Assembly (NCBI GenBank): GCA_002350765.1
Contig: DEFK01000011.1
Location: 738 to 25,281, forward strand
DNA from: Ruminococcaceae bacterium UBA2854
GTDB taxonomy: Bacteria > Bacillota > Clostridia > Oscillospirales > Acutalibacteraceae
DNA: 24,544 nt
Direction: 5' to 3'
Below, in pieces: positions 23,380-24,544 of this stretch. A program made the position numbers and the translations under genes. Each line of letters starts with the position of its first letter. The first letter of the stretch is position 1. The notes under the pieces were generated by a model. The model was not told the DNA's origin. It saw only the letters and a program-made list of their open reading frames with translations, and made no database searches.

Positions 23380-23933
23380 TGGCTCATCCGATAAAGCATT
23401 TTATAACGATAACGCATCACCGCCACAAGGTAATCGCGAACTGCTTCCGCGCGGGAATCCCGATACGCGGACTTCTGCACGATTTGTCGAAATACTCCCC
23501 TACCGAGTTTATCCCCGGGGCAAAATACTTCCAGGGAAACCGTTCCCCTAACGAGGGCGAGCGTGAAGCGTACGGATACTCGAAAGCGTGGATGCACCAT
23601 AAAGGCCGTAACCGCCACCACTTCGAATACTGGACAGATTACGACAAGGTGACTAAACGTATGACGGGTATAAAAATGCCGAGGAAGTATCTTATAGAAA
23701 TGTTCTGTGACCGTGTAGCGGCGAGCAAAATCTATAATAAGGATAAATACACCGACTCAAAACCGCTCGAGTATTTTTTGCAGGCTAAGGATAACCGAAT
23801 TTCCGTTATCAACGACGAAACCTCCGTAGAAATCGGCTATTTACTCCGGATGCTCGCGGACAAAGGCGAAAAAGAGACTTTTAAATATATAAGAAAGATA
23901 AGGAGAAAAGGTAATGTTGTCAAAGGTGAATGA
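23379..23933 (+). CDS. DUF5662-type protein with HD-like histidine motifs
   Basis: 184 residues, no signal peptide or membrane segment. It matches what I know of the DUF5662 family: THHRHKV (12-18), GLLHDLSKYSPTEF (31-44), MHHKGRNRHH (72-81) and a late Asp111 in FCDRVAA. The pattern of histidines followed by HD, then HH, then D resembles HD-superfamily metal-dependent phosphohydrolases, so metal binding and a phosphohydrolase-like role are plausible but not shown. The start ATG overlaps the preceding stop (TAATG). Its 3' end overlaps the next gene by 20 nt, so the two are translationally coupled. Confidence 0.8.
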   Translation: MAHPIKHFITITHHRHKVIANCFRAGIPIRGLLHDLSKYSPTEFIPGAKYFQGNRSPNEGEREAYGYSKAWMHHKGRNRHHFEYWTDYDKVTKRMTGIKMPRKYLIEMFCDRVAASKIYNKDKYTDSKPLEYFLQAKDNRISVINDETSVEIGYLLRMLADKGEKETFKYIRKIRRKGNVVKGE

Positions 23934-24408
23934 TACAATCAACGCTATGACTGAATATTTTCGCGGAGATGTACGAAGAATACATCATTTTATGAAGGTA
24001 TATACTATCGCGCGTACAATCGGATTAAACGAAAAGCTCCCCGACGACGTTCAGGCGCTGGTTGAAATCGCGGCGATTACCCACGATATAGGAATAAAAA
24101 ACAGCGAGGAAAAATACGGCTCGTCGCTCGGCGAGCTTCAGGAGCAGGAAGGCCCTCCCGAGGCTGAAAAGCTTCTCGATAAGCTCGGCTTCGAAGAAGA
24201 ATTTATCGACAAGGTATGTTACCTTATCGCCAACCACCATACATACAAGGGTATCGACAACGCGCCGTACCGAATTCTTGTAGAGGCGGACTTCTTAGCG
24301 AATATCTACGAGGACCATATCAGTATGGAGCTCGCGAGAAATGTAAAGAATAAAGTATTCCGTACCGAGTCGGGCATTAAAATGTTCGAGCAAATGTACG
24401 GGTCGTGA
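23914..24408 (+). CDS. HD-domain phosphohydrolase
   Basis: 164 residues, a single HD domain. The metal ligands are visible: His24/25 in RRIHHFMKVY, His57-Asp58 in ITHDIG, His108/109 in IANHHT, and Asp126 in EADFLAN. Such small HD proteins hydrolyse phosphate esters of nucleotides or related metabolites in the cytoplasm; the substrate cannot be told. The ribosome binding site AAGGAG lies inside the end of the preceding gene, which overlaps it by 20 nt. It is the last gene of the operon; the following sequence holds two short hairpins but no clear T-tract terminator. Confidence 0.88.
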   Translation: MLSKVNDTINAMTEYFRGDVRRIHHFMKVYTIARTIGLNEKLPDDVQALVEIAAITHDIGIKNSEEKYGSSLGELQEQEGPPEAEKLLDKLGFEEEFIDKVCYLIANHHTYKGIDNAPYRILVEADFLANIYEDHISMELARNVKNKVFRTESGIKMFEQMYGS

Positions 24409-24442
24409 GCCACGACATCCAATTCCGCCCGCGAGCCGCGGG
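24402..24442 (+). other. Two short hairpins with identical AGC loops after the HD gene
   Basis: GTCGTG-AGC-CACGAC (24402-24416, overlapping the stop codon) and CCCGCG-AGC-CGCGGG (24428-24442) are two perfect 6-bp stems with the same 3-base loop. No T-run follows, so ordinary intrinsic termination is uncertain; they may block 3' exonucleases. Confidence 0.45.
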
Positions 24443-24518
24443 AGCCATATCCGCCTATTAATAACTCTTATTTTTTGGAAACAATCATCAACGGCGGTGT
24501 TAAAAATTTAATTAAACA

Positions 24519-24544
24519 ACGAAAAAGGGGCTGTCGCAAAATGA
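24519..24544. repeat. Start of a repeat or IS-like terminus at the right edge
   Basis: AAAAAGGGGCTGTCGCAAAA is a word that commonly forms the end of insertion sequences or the arm of a long palindromic element in clostridia. Only one end is in the window, so this cannot be confirmed. Confidence 0.35.

Overview
The window looks like a chromosomal segment of a spore-forming, starch-degrading Gram-positive anaerobe of the Oscillospiraceae (Ruminococcus, close to R. bromii in lifestyle). The grounds are a secreted type I pullulanase, a secreted multi-modular protein with a CBM26-type starch-binding module, two cohesin-like modules of the kind found in amylosome/cellulosome scaffolds, a class B sortase, SpoVAC, and clostridial-type RpoB/RpoC. 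The species assignment is inference; no 16S rRNA lies in the window.

Left part (1-10.5 kb, minus strand): the N-terminal 712 residues of a pullulanase run off the left edge. Upstream of it are a strong rpoC terminator, then rpoC and rpoB as a two-gene operon with its own overlapping promoters. rpoBC is not preceded by rplJL here; the next gene upstream is a lone spoVAC. A near-consensus plus-strand promoter sits inside the rpoB leader and fires against the rpoBC promoter.

Middle (10.6-15.4 kb, plus strand): a tightly packed operon of cysteine desulfurase (TTG start), ThiI, an unusual class B sortase (TTG start) and a small MoaB/CinA-fold-like protein. The sortase carries a cytoplasmic N-terminal domain of about 220 residues that appears to be a diverged relative of that small protein. 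It also has a lysine-rich C-terminal beta-module. This pairing is the most unusual item in the window.

Starch-surface part (15.4-19.1 kb, plus strand): two separately promoted secreted proteins. One is small (cohesin-like module plus basic Ig-like tail). The other is large (CBM26, two further beta modules, a TDPV repeat linker, a cohesin-like module, basic Ig-like tail). Neither has a cell-wall sorting signal. Together with the pullulanase and possibly the sortase they suggest a cell-surface starch-degrading apparatus.

Right part (19.1-24.5 kb): minus-strand genes for a small tail-anchored protein and an FkbM-type methyltransferase, a 125-bp palindromic repeat element, and a stand-alone 5S rRNA with its own promoter and terminator. 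Divergent from these is a plus-strand operon of a DUF815 ATPase, a lipoprotein solute-binding protein, a DUF5662-type protein and an HD-domain phosphohydrolase. The right edge holds paired hairpins and the start of what looks like a repeat or IS terminus. No tRNA genes or CRISPR arrays were seen.
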